Made by a program: the position numbers and the translations under genes. A stretch of 64,000 nt of DNA from Saccharopolyspora aridisoli. GTDB taxonomy: Bacteria > Actinomycetota > Actinomycetes > Mycobacteriales > Pseudonocardiaceae. Positions within the stretch are counted from its first letter, which is position 1. Each line of letters starts with the position of its first letter. Below the pieces are notes generated by a model. The model saw only the letters and a list, made by a program, of their open reading frames with translations, did not search any database and was not told the origin of the DNA. The stretch is from NCBI RefSeq assembly GCF_004348445.1, contig NZ_SMKV01000009.1, positions 124,001-188,000 on the forward strand, given 5' to 3'. Positions 17,305-26,025 of this stretch are shown one piece after another.

Positions 17305-19056
17305 ATGCGCACCGTCTTCATCCACGGCGAGCAGGAACGTTTCGACGAGGCCAGCGCCGAACTGATCGACCGCTTCACCCGCCGCCACCCCGAGCTCGAC
17401 GCAGCGGAGCTGGTCGAGCTGCTGCTCGACGACAAGTTCCTCGCCGACGGCATGCTCGCGCACTGGAGCGAGGAGGACCTCGTGCGCGTCCTGACCGAGG
17501 TCGTGCCGCGCCGGGCGGTGCTGACCCGCGAGTGGTCGGCGACGCCGGACCTGCTGCACCGGTGGCTCGACTTCCTGGCCGAGGGACAGCTCCTGACCTC
17601 GACCGATCCGGTTTCCGCGCTGCACGACGCGGTGGACGCGGCCACGCCCGCCTACCTGAGCGCCATGGCCGATCCGACGGAGTGGAGTTCGGAGAAATTC
17701 TGGACGACCACCATGCGGGAGCTGGGAGTCGACGACTCAGACGACGCTGCGGTGGAGGAGTTCCACGACGCGGTGGACGCCGGTGAGATCGACGTCGACC
17801 AGGACACCGCCGACGAGATCACCGCGCGCGAGGCCACCGAGCCCGAGCAGCAGCCGAAGCTGTGGCTGAGCCCGGTGGAGCTGACCGGGTCGGAACCGCA
17901 CCGCGAGATCGCGGCCGGTGCACCGATCATGGAGCGCATCCGCGCGGTCGTGGAGCACGCGGGTGACGGCGACGTCGACAAGCTGGCCGCGAGCCTGGGC
18001 AGCGACACCGCCACCGCGGGTCTGCTGCTGGAGTGGGCGCAGCGCGCGGGCCTGCTGCGCGTCTCCGGCGAGCGGGTCGTCCCGACGCTGATCGCCGCTC
18101 CGCTGCTGGCCGAGCCGGAGCTGTTGTGGACGAAGCTGTGGCAGAGCTTCGTGCTGCTCGACGACGTCTTCCGCGACGGGCTCGAGGACATCGCCGCCGA
18201 CTCGGACGACGACGAGGACGAGCTGCCCGAGCTGGTCCAGTCGGTGTTGAGCGTGCTCTACGCGGCCGGCGAGGAGGTGCCGCTGGAGGTCGTGGCGTTC
18301 ACCGCCGCCGACGTGTCGGGCGCCGAGGACCCGAGCCCGGTGCTGGCCCTGGTGAAGCGGATCGTCGAGCAGTGGGAGGCGATGGGTGCGCTGCGCACCC
18401 GGCCCGCGACCGAGGAGGACCGCACCGCGCTGCCCGTCGAGACGTTCGTGGAGCTGCTTCCCGCGGGCGTGTGGGCCGCGAGGGAGTCGTTGCGGGCGTT
18501 CGGTTTCCACGTGCCGACGACCGATGCGCTGCGCCTGGCCCCGGCGGAGCTGGTGGCGCTGCTGTTCGCCGCCGCCCCGGCACCGGTCCAGCGAGCGCTG
18601 GCGGCGAGCTGGGTCGAGGACCGGGGGCCGAAGCAGGCCGCGGACGAGCTGACCGGGCTGTTGGAGCTGGTGGACGACCCGGTGGTCCGGATGCCCGCGC
18701 TGGCGCTGCTGGAGGCGACCGGCGAGGAGGGCGTGACCGCGGCCCGCGTGCTGGTCGACGATCCGGTGTGCGGCGCGGCGGTGCGGATGTGGCTGCAGGC
18801 CGCCACCGACGAGCAGGTGGCGCGCGAGGGTGATCACCTGCTGTTCAGCGTGGACGCGATGGCGGTGACGCTGGAGACCGACGTGGACCTGTTCGTCGGT
18901 GATGTCGCCGAGCAGCCGGAGGACGAGCAGTTGCAGCTGGTGGGCGAGTTGGCAGGCAGCGGGCATTCGCACGCCCGCGCGCTGCTGGCGGCGCTGGCCG
19001 AGCACCACGAGGACGAGGAGGTCGCGGCGGCCGCGCGCAGCGCCTTGGACGTCTGA
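17305..19056 (+). CDS. large acidic helical protein of unknown function
   Basis: 583 residues, very acidic, almost wholly alpha-helical by composition. The N-terminal ~110 residues resemble a small helical domain. The middle has acidic runs (DDDEDELPEL) and short winged-helix-like stretches (VDKLAASLGSDTATAGLLLEWAQRAGLLRVSGERVV). The C-terminal third looks like degenerate HEAT-type repeats (PVVRMPALALLEATGEEG, HSHARALLAALAEHHEDEE). No signal peptide or membrane segment, so probably cytoplasmic. ATG 17305 follows GGGGTCACC. Family not recognised. Confidence 0.7.
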   Translation: MRTVFIHGEQERFDEASAELIDRFTRRHPELDAAELVELLLDDKFLADGMLAHWSEEDLVRVLTEVVPRRAVLTREWSATPDLLHRWLDFLAEGQLLTSTDPVSALHDAVDAATPAYLSAMADPTEWSSEKFWTTTMRELGVDDSDDAAVEEFHDAVDAGEIDVDQDTADEITAREATEPEQQPKLWLSPVELTGSEPHREIAAGAPIMERIRAVVEHAGDGDVDKLAASLGSDTATAGLLLEWAQRAGLLRVSGERVVPTLIAAPLLAEPELLWTKLWQSFVLLDDVFRDGLEDIAADSDDDEDELPELVQSVLSVLYAAGEEVPLEVVAFTAADVSGAEDPSPVLALVKRIVEQWEAMGALRTRPATEEDRTALPVETFVELLPAGVWAARESLRAFGFHVPTTDALRLAPAELVALLFAAAPAPVQRALAASWVEDRGPKQAADELTGLLELVDDPVVRMPALALLEATGEEGVTAARVLVDDPVCGAAVRMWLQAATDEQVAREGDHLLFSVDAMAVTLETDVDLFVGDVAEQPEDEQLQLVGELAGSGHSHARALLAALAEHHEDEEVAAAARSALDV

Positions 19057-19089
19057 TCCTCGGTGACGCTCCTCATCTCCGTTTGTTCT

Positions 19090-19109
19090 GCTAACGAGTT
19101 TCGTTTAGC
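19090..19109. promoter_or_regulatory. imperfect palindrome upstream of MFS gene
   Basis: GCTAACGAGTTTCGTTTAGC: the arms GCTAACGA and TCGTTTAGC pair with one extra base. It lies about 70 bases before the MFS start and could bind a MarR- or TetR-type regulator. Tentative. Confidence 0.3.
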
Positions 19110-19179
19110 ATTGCGAACGGTTTGACTTCACGGCAGCCGCAACCGCAGCTGCCAACGCGGTGATGAGGGGTGGCGGGCG

Positions 19180-20403
19180 ATGAGCGCCGGGCACGAAGTT
19201 CGGTTGCTCGACGTCTTCGAGGGACAACCGAAGACGGTGTGGATCACCGCGTTCGCGGCGGTCATCGCCTTCATGGGGATCGGCCTGGTCGACCCGATCC
19301 TGCTGTCCATCGCCGAGGCGATGAACGCCGGACCGGAGCAGGTCACCCTGCTGTTCTCGTCCTACCTGGGCGTTCAGGTCGTGGCGATGCTGATCACCGG
19401 TGCGTTCAGCGCCCGCTTCGGGCCCAAGCGCACCGTGGTCACCGGCCTCGTCCTGATCGTGCTGGCGACCATCGCGTGCGCGCTGGCGAGCTCCATCGGC
19501 CAGCTCGTCGCGCTGCGCGCGGTGTGGGGCCTGGGCAACGCGTTCTTCATCGCCACCGCGCTGTCGGTGATCGTCGGCGCCGCCTCCGGCGGACAGCAGG
19601 CCGCGATCCTGCTGTACGAAGCGGCGCTGGGCATCGGCCTGTCCACCGGGCCGCTGCTCGGCGCCCTGCTCGGCAACATCTCCTGGCGGGGCCCGTTCGC
19701 CGGCACCGCAGCGCTGATGGCCGTCGCGCTGGTCCTCGTCGCCGGTTTCCTGCCCGAGGACGGGGACCGCTCGGCCCGCACCAAGATCGGCGTCCTCGAC
19801 CCGATCAAGGCGCTCAAGCACGGCGGCCTGCTCCGCACCTCGCTGGGCTCGGCGTTCTACACCGCGAGCTTCTTCATCGTGCTGGCCTGGTCGCCGTTCG
19901 TGCTGGAGTTCGGCGCGATCGCAGTCGGCCTGGTGTTCTTCGGCTGGGGGCTGTGCGTCGCGGTCGCCGGGGTGACGCTGGCGCCGAAGCTGGCGGCCCG
20001 CTTCGGCGAGGTCGGCGGCACGATCATCGCGGTCCTGATCTACGCGGCACTCCTTGGCATCATGGCGTTCGGCTCGAAGCCGGTCGTGGTCGTCGGCGTG
20101 ATCCTCAGCGGACTGGCCTCGGGCCTGCTCAACACGCTGTTCACCGGTTCGGCGATGAGCACCAGCGACGCACCGCGCCCGGTGGCCAGCGCCGGCTACA
20201 ACTTCTGCCGCTGGCTCGGCGGCGCTGCTGCCGCCACGCTGGTCGGCCACGTCGCCACCTGGTTCGGCTCGAACCACGCGCCGTTCGCCGTCGGCGCGGG
20301 CCTGTGCGTGATCGCCGCGCTGCTGCTGGTCACCGACGTGCGCAGCAAGGCCGACGCTCAGCAGGTGCCGGCCGAGGCGGCGGTGGTCGGCGAAGAGCTC
20401 TGA
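19180..20403 (+). CDS. MFS transporter (drug/solute exporter type)
   Basis: 407 residues with twelve predicted helices. An acidic membrane-start LVDPILLSIAEAMNAGPEQ lies after helix 1. The motif A-like loop ARFGPKRTVVTG falls between helices 2 and 3. A central cytoplasmic loop around EDGDRSARTKIGVLDPIKALK separates the two six-helix halves. The plan fits proton-driven exporters of the DHA type. ATG 19180 is preceded by GGCGGGCG. Substrate unknown; no adjacent regulator gene. Confidence 0.85.
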   Translation: MSAGHEVRLLDVFEGQPKTVWITAFAAVIAFMGIGLVDPILLSIAEAMNAGPEQVTLLFSSYLGVQVVAMLITGAFSARFGPKRTVVTGLVLIVLATIACALASSIGQLVALRAVWGLGNAFFIATALSVIVGAASGGQQAAILLYEAALGIGLSTGPLLGALLGNISWRGPFAGTAALMAVALVLVAGFLPEDGDRSARTKIGVLDPIKALKHGGLLRTSLGSAFYTASFFIVLAWSPFVLEFGAIAVGLVFFGWGLCVAVAGVTLAPKLAARFGEVGGTIIAVLIYAALLGIMAFGSKPVVVVGVILSGLASGLLNTLFTGSAMSTSDAPRPVASAGYNFCRWLGGAAAATLVGHVATWFGSNHAPFAVGAGLCVIAALLLVTDVRSKADAQQVPAEAAVVGEEL

Positions 20404-20410
20404 TCGAACA

Positions 20411-20460
20411 ACAACATGAGGGGGCGCGCGGATCGAGATCCGCGCGCCCCTCCATGTTGT
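20411..20460 (+). terminator. long stem-loop terminator
   Basis: A 23-base arm beginning ACAACATG pairs with its complement at 20438-20460 with a 2-base mismatch and the tetraloop CGAG. It ends transcription of the MFS gene before the PhoX promoter. Confidence 0.85.
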
Positions 20461-20468
20461 CGCCCAAT

Positions 20469-20508
20469 GTTCGCCAAGAGCTTGCGCGATGTTGACGTTC
20501 GCTTGCGC
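20469..20508 (+). promoter_or_regulatory. candidate PHO box upstream of first phoX-like gene
   Basis: GTTCGCC, GCTTGCG, GTTGACG and CTTGCGC recur every 11 bases (20469, 20480, 20491, 20502). The Streptomyces PhoP site is built of 11-base direct repeats around GTTCACC. The first and third units match at 6/7 and 5/7; the others are weak. Placement 30-70 bases before the start fits a PhoP-activated promoter. Confidence 0.4.
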
Positions 20509-20540
20509 TCCAACCGTTCTCGAACAGCTTGGAGGTCCCC

Positions 20541-22496
20541 GTGACTCCCGAACGTCGACTCCTGCCGCTGCTCACCGGCGGACGTGCCCGCGTCACCTGC
20601 CGCTACCGATGCGGCGACCAGTGCTCCCAACACCCGCCGAACACCTCGGACAACGCCTACTTCGGGCAGGTCCTGGAACAGGTGCTCAGCCGTCGCGGCC
20701 TGCTCAAGGCCGGTGCGGTGGCCTCCGCCGCGCTCGCGGTCCCCGCACTCGCCTCCCGCGAAGCGGGCGCCGCGCCCGGTCTGGACTTCGTGCCGATCCG
20801 GCCCAACACCGAAGACGCGGTGGTGGTCCCCGAGGGCTTCCAGCAGCAGATCGTGATCCGCTGGGGAGACCCGATCCTGCCCGGCGCACCGGAGTTCGAC
20901 TTCGACGCCCAGTCACCCGAGGCGCAAGAAGGCCAGTTCGGATACAACAACGACTTCTGCGCGCTTCTGTCGCTGCCCGACGGGCGCAGGCTGATGGTCA
21001 ACAACCACGAGTACGTCACCGAGGAGTTCGTCTTCCGCGGCTACGACCCGGAGAACCCCACCGAGCAGCAGGCCCGGATCTCCTGGGCCGCGCACGGACT
21101 TTCGGTCGTGGTGCTGGAGGACAGAAAACCGGTGATCGACCCGCTGAACCGGCGCATCACCCTCACCACCCCCTTCGAACTGCGGGGCCCCGCCGCGGGC
21201 AGCGAGTGGCTGAAAACCCCCGCCGATCCGACGGGTACGCGCTCGCTGGGCACCATGAACAACTGCTCCGGCGGCGTCACGCCGTGGGGCACGATCCTCT
21301 CGGGCGAGGAGAACTTCCACCAGTACTTCGCCAACGCCGCCGACGTCACCGACCCGGTGGCCGCGGAACGCCTGGCGCGCTACGGGGTCTCCGGCGGTGC
21401 GACCGACCGCAAGTGGGAGCGCTTCGACTCGCGCTGGGACCTCGCCCAGCAGGTCAACGAATCCAACCGGTTCGGCTGGATCATCGAGGTCGACCCGCAC
21501 GACCCGTCCTCCACGCCGGTCAAGCACACCGCGCTCGGCCGGCTCAAGCACGAAGGCGCCAACATCCGCGTCCTCGACGACGGCCGCGTCGCCGCCTACA
21601 TGGGCGATGACGAGAAGTTCGAGTACATGTACCGGTTCGTCTCCGACGGCAAGGTGAAACCGGGCAGCAGCGGGCTCGCTCGCAGGCACAACACATCGCT
21701 GCTGGACTCCGGCACGCTCTACGTCGCGAAGTTCACCGGCGACAACCCCACCGAGATCGACGGAACCGGGACACCGCCCTCCGACGGCGAGTTCGACGGC
21801 GTCGGCGAGTGGATTCCGCTGGCGCACAACGACACCAGCTTCGTCGACGGCATGAGCGCCGACGAGGTCTACGTCTTCACCCGCCAGGCCGCCGACAAGT
21901 CGGGCGCCACCAAGATGGACCGACCCGAGGACGTCCAGCCGCACCCCAAGACCGGGCGCGTCTACGCAGCGCTGACCAACAACTCCGATCGCGGCACCGC
22001 GGGCAAGGCACCCGCCGACGAGGCGAACCCGCGCAACACCAACAAGCACGGCCAGGTCGTGGAAATCGACGACGACCCGGCCGGGGTCCGGTTCACCTGG
22101 CGGCTGCTGCTGGTCTGCGGTGACCCCGACGACCCGGCGACCTACTTCGCCGGGTACGACAAGTCGCAGGTCAGCCCGATCACCTGCCCGGACAACGTCG
22201 CCTTCGACAGCCGCGGCAACCTGTGGATCACCACCGATTCCAGCGGTGCGCTCGGCTTCAACGACGGCCTCTACGCGGTCCCGTTGGAAGGATCGGAACG
22301 CGGCCACGTCACAGCGTTCCTCAGCGTCCCGCGCGGTGCCGAAGCCTGCGGGCCGGTCATCGAGGACGACCTCGTCCTCGTCTCGGCCCAGCACCCGGGT
22401 GAGGTGGACGGCGCCAACGCCGACAACCCCGCCAGCCACTGGCCCGACGGAGGCGCCACCCAGCCCCGGCCCTCGGTGGTCGCCGTCGGGCGTTGA
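20541..22496 (+). CDS. PhoX family phosphatase (DUF839), first paralogue
   Basis: 651 residues. The N-terminal region has two cysteines (TCRYRCGDQC), then a twin-arginine signal SRRGLLKAGAVASAALAVPA around residues 58-80, so the folded enzyme should leave by Tat. The body is the PhoX beta-propeller, with FGYNNDF, NHEYV, WGTILSGEENFHQYF, KHTALGRLKHEGA and DVQPHPKTGRVYAALTNN. PhoX enzymes are Ca/Fe-dependent phosphatases that free phosphate from organic esters. GTG 20541 sits five bases after GGAGG. A close paralogue lies 1.4 kb downstream on the same strand. Confidence 0.9.
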   Translation: MTPERRLLPLLTGGRARVTCRYRCGDQCSQHPPNTSDNAYFGQVLEQVLSRRGLLKAGAVASAALAVPALASREAGAAPGLDFVPIRPNTEDAVVVPEGFQQQIVIRWGDPILPGAPEFDFDAQSPEAQEGQFGYNNDFCALLSLPDGRRLMVNNHEYVTEEFVFRGYDPENPTEQQARISWAAHGLSVVVLEDRKPVIDPLNRRITLTTPFELRGPAAGSEWLKTPADPTGTRSLGTMNNCSGGVTPWGTILSGEENFHQYFANAADVTDPVAAERLARYGVSGGATDRKWERFDSRWDLAQQVNESNRFGWIIEVDPHDPSSTPVKHTALGRLKHEGANIRVLDDGRVAAYMGDDEKFEYMYRFVSDGKVKPGSSGLARRHNTSLLDSGTLYVAKFTGDNPTEIDGTGTPPSDGEFDGVGEWIPLAHNDTSFVDGMSADEVYVFTRQAADKSGATKMDRPEDVQPHPKTGRVYAALTNNSDRGTAGKAPADEANPRNTNKHGQVVEIDDDPAGVRFTWRLLLVCGDPDDPATYFAGYDKSQVSPITCPDNVAFDSRGNLWITTDSSGALGFNDGLYAVPLEGSERGHVTAFLSVPRGAEACGPVIEDDLVLVSAQHPGEVDGANADNPASHWPDGGATQPRPSVVAVGR

Positions 22497-22570
22497 TCAG
22501 CGCTTGAACGTCCCGTCCTCCACGGCCCCGATGAAGTCCTGGTGTTCAACTCCTCGCTCGCGGCGTGAAG
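22497..22570 (-). pseudogene. possible DUF397-type C-terminal remnant
   Basis: The minus-strand frame ending at 22497 reads RERGVEHQDFIGAVEDGTFKR before its stop. The final residues resemble the ends of small actinobacterial DUF397 proteins (aromatic, AVxxGxF pattern). No upstream body of the domain is recognisable. Likely a remnant or chance. Confidence 0.22.
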
Positions 22571-22624
22571 TACCACGTCATCCGTAGCTGCGAGCTTCGC
22601 ATCGGCGTGGAAGGCGTGCCTGCC

Positions 22625-23356
22625 CTACGCGACCCGGCGGTAGAGACGTGCCCAGGCGTGTGGCGCCAGGTCTCTGGGCAGGGGCGGTAGGTCGTGGAGG
22701 CGGTGGCCCGTGACGTTGCGGACCTTCTCCGCCAGTGACCGCCCTCTCGCCTGGTAGACGGCCTGGACGAAGTCCTGGTAGCTGGACCTGCTCGCCGCCG
22801 GGAGGAGTTGGCGCCTGGTGATGTGGAGGATTCCGCCGCTGCACGCCGGGATCGGGCGGAAGTGGTGGGCCGGGACCTCGCCGAGCAGCCGGAACTCGAA
22901 CCACGGCGACCACTGGGCGTTGAGCTGACTGCCTCCGCGGGCGCGCTTGCGGGCCACCTCGTGCTGGACCAGCAGCACCGCTTCGGTCCAGTTCGGACTG
23001 CTCAGCAGGCTTCGGGTCATCGACGTGGTGATGCCGAACGGCAGGTTGCCGACCACCGCGTGCGGCCACGGCGGGACCCTGAACTCGCGCATGTCGCAGC
23101 GGTGGAGGCGGACCTGCGGGAGTTCGGCGGCCAGGCGCTGCGCCCAGCGCGCGTCGAGCTCCACCGCGATCACCGGGCGGTCGAGCTCCACGAGCTCTCG
23201 GGTCAGCGCACCGCGTCCCGCGCCGAGTTCGACCACCGGGTGCGGGGACGGTTTCAGCGCCCGGGCGATGCGACGGGTCGTCGACCGGTTGCTCAAGAAG
23301 TTCTGGCCGAGTTCGCGGCGCGCGCGATCGCGCGCCGACCTGCGGCGACAGGACAT
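22625..23356 (-). CDS. erm: 23S rRNA (adenine-N6) methyltransferase, Erm family
   Basis: 243 residues. Erm enzymes methylate A2058 of 23S rRNA and give macrolide-lincosamide-streptogramin B resistance. Visible marks are RRELGQNFLSNR (motif X), VVELGAGRGALTREL (SAM motif I), IAVELDARWAQRL (motif II), VVGNLPFGITTSM (motif IV, the N-x-P-F/Y active-site loop) and HHFRPIPACSGGILHI. Length is near the Erm norm (240-290). ATG 23356 has GCAGGAG nine bases upstream; the frame continues to 23407. A leader peptide of the RLR class and an SD-masking repeat lie upstream. The gene sits between two phoX paralogues on the opposite strand. Confidence 0.9.
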   Translation of the reverse strand: MSCRRRSARDRARRELGQNFLSNRSTTRRIARALKPSPHPVVELGAGRGALTRELVELDRPVIAVELDARWAQRLAAELPQVRLHRCDMREFRVPPWPHAVVGNLPFGITTSMTRSLLSSPNWTEAVLLVQHEVARKRARGGSQLNAQWSPWFEFRLLGEVPAHHFRPIPACSGGILHITRRQLLPAASRSSYQDFVQAVYQARGRSLAEKVRNVTGHRLHDLPPLPRDLAPHAWARLYRRVA

Positions 23357-23364
23357 GGGGACTG

Positions 23365-23461
23365 CTCCTGCACTCGCGAGCCGGAAGGGGGACCGGGTCT
23401 CGAGCACGCAGGGCAGCGGCGGATCTGCGCAGGCGTTCAGCCCTGAAGCCCAGCGCAGGAG
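23365..23461 (-). promoter_or_regulatory. candidate erm translational attenuator (SD-masking pairing)
   Basis: On the minus-strand transcript, CTCCTGC (23461-23455) is complementary over 7 bases to GCAGGAG (23371-23365), the erm ribosome site. It lies between the leader peptide and erm, as expected of an attenuator that hides the SD until a ribosome stalls on the leader. The full set of alternative hairpins was not resolved by eye. Confidence 0.5.
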
Positions 23462-23533
23462 GTCAACGCAGCATCAACCGCGCGTCAGGACGAGAACCCG
23501 GACGCGAACGGCGACGCGACCCAGCCGCGCCGC

Positions 23534-23581
23534 CTAGGCGGAACGCAGCCGGATGAAGAAAGCAGCAGAACAAAGCCCCAT
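23534..23581 (-). CDS. ermL: erm leader peptide (RLR class)
   Basis: A 15-codon open frame, MGLCSAAFFIRLRSA, about 180 bases upstream of erm on the same strand. The IRLR ending close to the stop matches the RLR class of macrolide-sensing leaders such as those of ErmD and ErmX, on which drug-bound ribosomes stall at the Arg-Leu-Arg motif. The ribosome site is weak. The placement, length, hydrophobic run before RLR and downstream SD-masking repeat together support the call. Confidence 0.7.
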   Translation of the reverse strand: MGLCSAAFFIRLRSA

Positions 23582-23785
23582 GTCGACAAAGCTACAAGCC
23601 GCCACCCACGCACCGAAGCCGGTTTTCCCGCACCCCTCAGCAGCGAGACCTCGAGCGCGGCAGCTTCACCCAGAACTGACCGGAGGGGACTCGATCATGG
23701 GAGACTGGCGAAGAACTGCCCGGTGGTGACGCACGGCACGCGTCAGGAGACCAGCACAGCTGGTTTTGGCCACTCTGCGTTGCTT

Positions 23786-23803
23786 GTTCGGTTCTTGTTC
23801 ACC
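23786..23803 (+). promoter_or_regulatory. candidate PHO box upstream of second phoX-like gene
   Basis: GTTCGGT-TCTT-GTTCACC: two 7-mers on an 11-base period. The second is identical to the Streptomyces PhoP core GTTCACC. It lies about 70-90 bases before the TTG start of the second PhoX gene. Confidence 0.5.
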
Positions 23804-23873
23804 CGGATGTACCGGGGAGATCGCCCAATCTGTCTAACGTTCGAGTGTTCCGACGTAATCCCTGGAGGTCCGC

Positions 23874-25934
23874 TTGTCTTCCCGACCGGACAGCGGGCGG
23901 GTCATCCCGCTCCCGCTCGCATCCCACCACAGCGCGAGCCGTTCCTCGATCACCTGCAAGTACCGCTGCGGCAACGCCTGCCAGCACGAGGCGCCGAACA
24001 CCTCCGGCAACGCCTACTTCGGTGACATCGTCGAGGCCGTGCTCAGCCGTCGTGGCGCGCTCAAGGCCACCGGCGCCCTCGCCCTGACCGTGGGTGGCGC
24101 CGCCGCGCTCAGCAGCGGCACCGCGGCCGCCGCGCCGCAGCCCGGATCGGCGCGAGGCGCCGTGCCCGGCACCGACTTCGCGCCCGTCGCGCCGAACAGC
24201 CAGGACGCCGTGGTCGTCGCCGACGGCTACCAGCAGAGCGTGGTGATCCGCTGGGGGGACCCCGTCGTCGAAGGCGCGCCCAAGTTCGACTTCGCCAACC
24301 AGAGCGCCGCCGCCCAGGAGAAGCAGTTCGGCTACAACAACGACTTCGCCGAGCTCATCGCGCTCGACCGGACCGGGGCCGAGAGCCTCCTGGTGTGCAA
24401 CCACGAGTACACCAGCGAAGAGCACATGTTCCTCGGCTACGACGAGAACAACCCCACCGAGGAGCAAGCTCGCATCGCCTGGGCTGCCCACGGTCTGTCG
24501 GTGGTGCTCGTCAAGCGCCAGGAGGACGGCAGCCTCAAGCCGGCGCCGAGCCGCTACAACCGGCGCATCACCCTCAACACCCCGTTCGAGCTGCGCGGAC
24601 CCGCAGCGGGCAGCGACCTGCTGAAGACCTCGGTCGACCCGACCGGCACGACCGCCTTCGGCACGCAGAACAACTGCGCGGGCAGCCTCACCCCGTGGGG
24701 CACGATCCTGTCCGGCGAGGAGAACTTCAACCAGTACTTCGCCAACGCCGACACCGTCACCGACCCGGTCGCCAAGGAACGCCTCGGCCGCTACGGCTTC
24801 GAAGGCACCGCCAGCACCCGCAAGTGGGAGCGCTTCGACAAGCGCTGGGACCTCGCGCAGGAGCCCAACGAGGCCAACCGCTTCGGCTGGATCGTCGAGA
24901 TCGACCCGAACGACCCGTCCTCGACCCCGGTCAAGCACACCGCGCTCGGCCGCTGCAAGCACGAGGGCGCCGCTGTCCAGATCGCCGACGACGGCCGCGT
25001 CGTGGCCTACACCGGTGACGACGAGCGCTTCGACTACATCTACAAGTTCGTCTCCAACGGCAAGGTCAAGCAGGGAACCAGTGCCCTGGCCCGCCGGCAC
25101 AACATGACCCTGCTCGACGACGGCACGCTCTACGTCGCGAAGTTCACCGGCAACAGCCCGGCCGGCGAGATCGACGGAACCGGGGAGCTGCCCGCCGACG
25201 GCAAGTTCGACGGCATCGGCGAGTGGATCCCGCTGGCCAGTGGCAAGGAGTCCTTGGTCCCCGGCTTCACCGCCGAGGAGGTCTACGTCTTCACGCGCCT
25301 GGCCGCCGACAAGGTCGGCGCCACCAAGATGGACCGGCCGGAGGACATCCAGCCCAACCCGGTCAACGGCAAGGTCTACTGCGCGCTGACCAACAACAGC
25401 AACCGCGGCAGCGAGGGCAACGCGGCTCCGGACGAGGCCAACCCGCGCGTGGGCAACAAGCACGGTCACGTGCTGGAGATCGACGACGACACCACGGGCA
25501 CCCGCTTCGGCTGGAACCTGCTGCTGGTGTGCGGCGACCCGAACGACGCGGGCACCTACTTCGGCGGGTTCGACAAGAGCAAGGTCAGCCCGATCTCATG
25601 CCCGGACAACGTGGCCTTCGACCGCCACGGCAACCTGTGGATCTCCACCGACGGCAACGCCCTGGACTCCAACGACGGCCTCTTCGCGGTGCCCGTCGAG
25701 GGACCGGAGCGCGGCTTCGTCAAGCAGTTCCTGACCGTGCCCAAGGGCGCCGAGACCTGCGGTCCCGTGGTGCGCGACAAGCTGGTGACCGTGTCCGTGC
25801 AGCACCCGGGCGAGATCGACGGCCACGACGCGGGCAACCCGGCATCGCACTGGCCGGACGGCGGGACCTCGCAGCCGCGCCCGTCGGTCGTGGCGATCTG
25901 GCGTGAAGACGGCGGTGAGATCGGCCGCGGCTGA
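23874..25934 (+). CDS. PhoX family phosphatase (DUF839), second paralogue
   Basis: 686 residues. It parallels the upstream paralogue throughout: N-terminal Cys cluster TCKYRCGNACQ, Tat signal SRRGALKATGALALTVGG, then FGYNNDF, NHEYTSEEH, WGTILSGEENFNQYF, KHTALGRCKHEGA, DIQPNPVNGKVYCALTNN and PASHWPDGGTSQPRPSVV. The start is TTG 23874, five bases after GGAGG. High identity over the whole length points to a duplication, with erm lying in the gap between the copies. Followed by a strong terminator. Confidence 0.9.
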   Translation: MSSRPDSGRVIPLPLASHHSASRSSITCKYRCGNACQHEAPNTSGNAYFGDIVEAVLSRRGALKATGALALTVGGAAALSSGTAAAAPQPGSARGAVPGTDFAPVAPNSQDAVVVADGYQQSVVIRWGDPVVEGAPKFDFANQSAAAQEKQFGYNNDFAELIALDRTGAESLLVCNHEYTSEEHMFLGYDENNPTEEQARIAWAAHGLSVVLVKRQEDGSLKPAPSRYNRRITLNTPFELRGPAAGSDLLKTSVDPTGTTAFGTQNNCAGSLTPWGTILSGEENFNQYFANADTVTDPVAKERLGRYGFEGTASTRKWERFDKRWDLAQEPNEANRFGWIVEIDPNDPSSTPVKHTALGRCKHEGAAVQIADDGRVVAYTGDDERFDYIYKFVSNGKVKQGTSALARRHNMTLLDDGTLYVAKFTGNSPAGEIDGTGELPADGKFDGIGEWIPLASGKESLVPGFTAEEVYVFTRLAADKVGATKMDRPEDIQPNPVNGKVYCALTNNSNRGSEGNAAPDEANPRVGNKHGHVLEIDDDTTGTRFGWNLLLVCGDPNDAGTYFGGFDKSKVSPISCPDNVAFDRHGNLWISTDGNALDSNDGLFAVPVEGPERGFVKQFLTVPKGAETCGPVVRDKLVTVSVQHPGEIDGHDAGNPASHWPDGGTSQPRPSVVAIWREDGGEIGRG

Positions 25935-25953
25935 TCCCACCTTGCGAGCGCGG

Positions 25954-25981
25954 GGGTCCCCGGCCGAAAGGCCGGGGACCC
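25954..25981 (+). terminator. stem-loop terminator with GAAA tetraloop
   Basis: GGGTCCCCGGCC-GAAA-GGCCGGGGACCC, a perfect 12-bp stem 20 bases after the second PhoX stop. Confidence 0.9.
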
Positions 25982-26025
25982 TCGTTGCGCTCTCACCCCG
26001 GCCCAGGAGGTGGTCACCTCACCTG

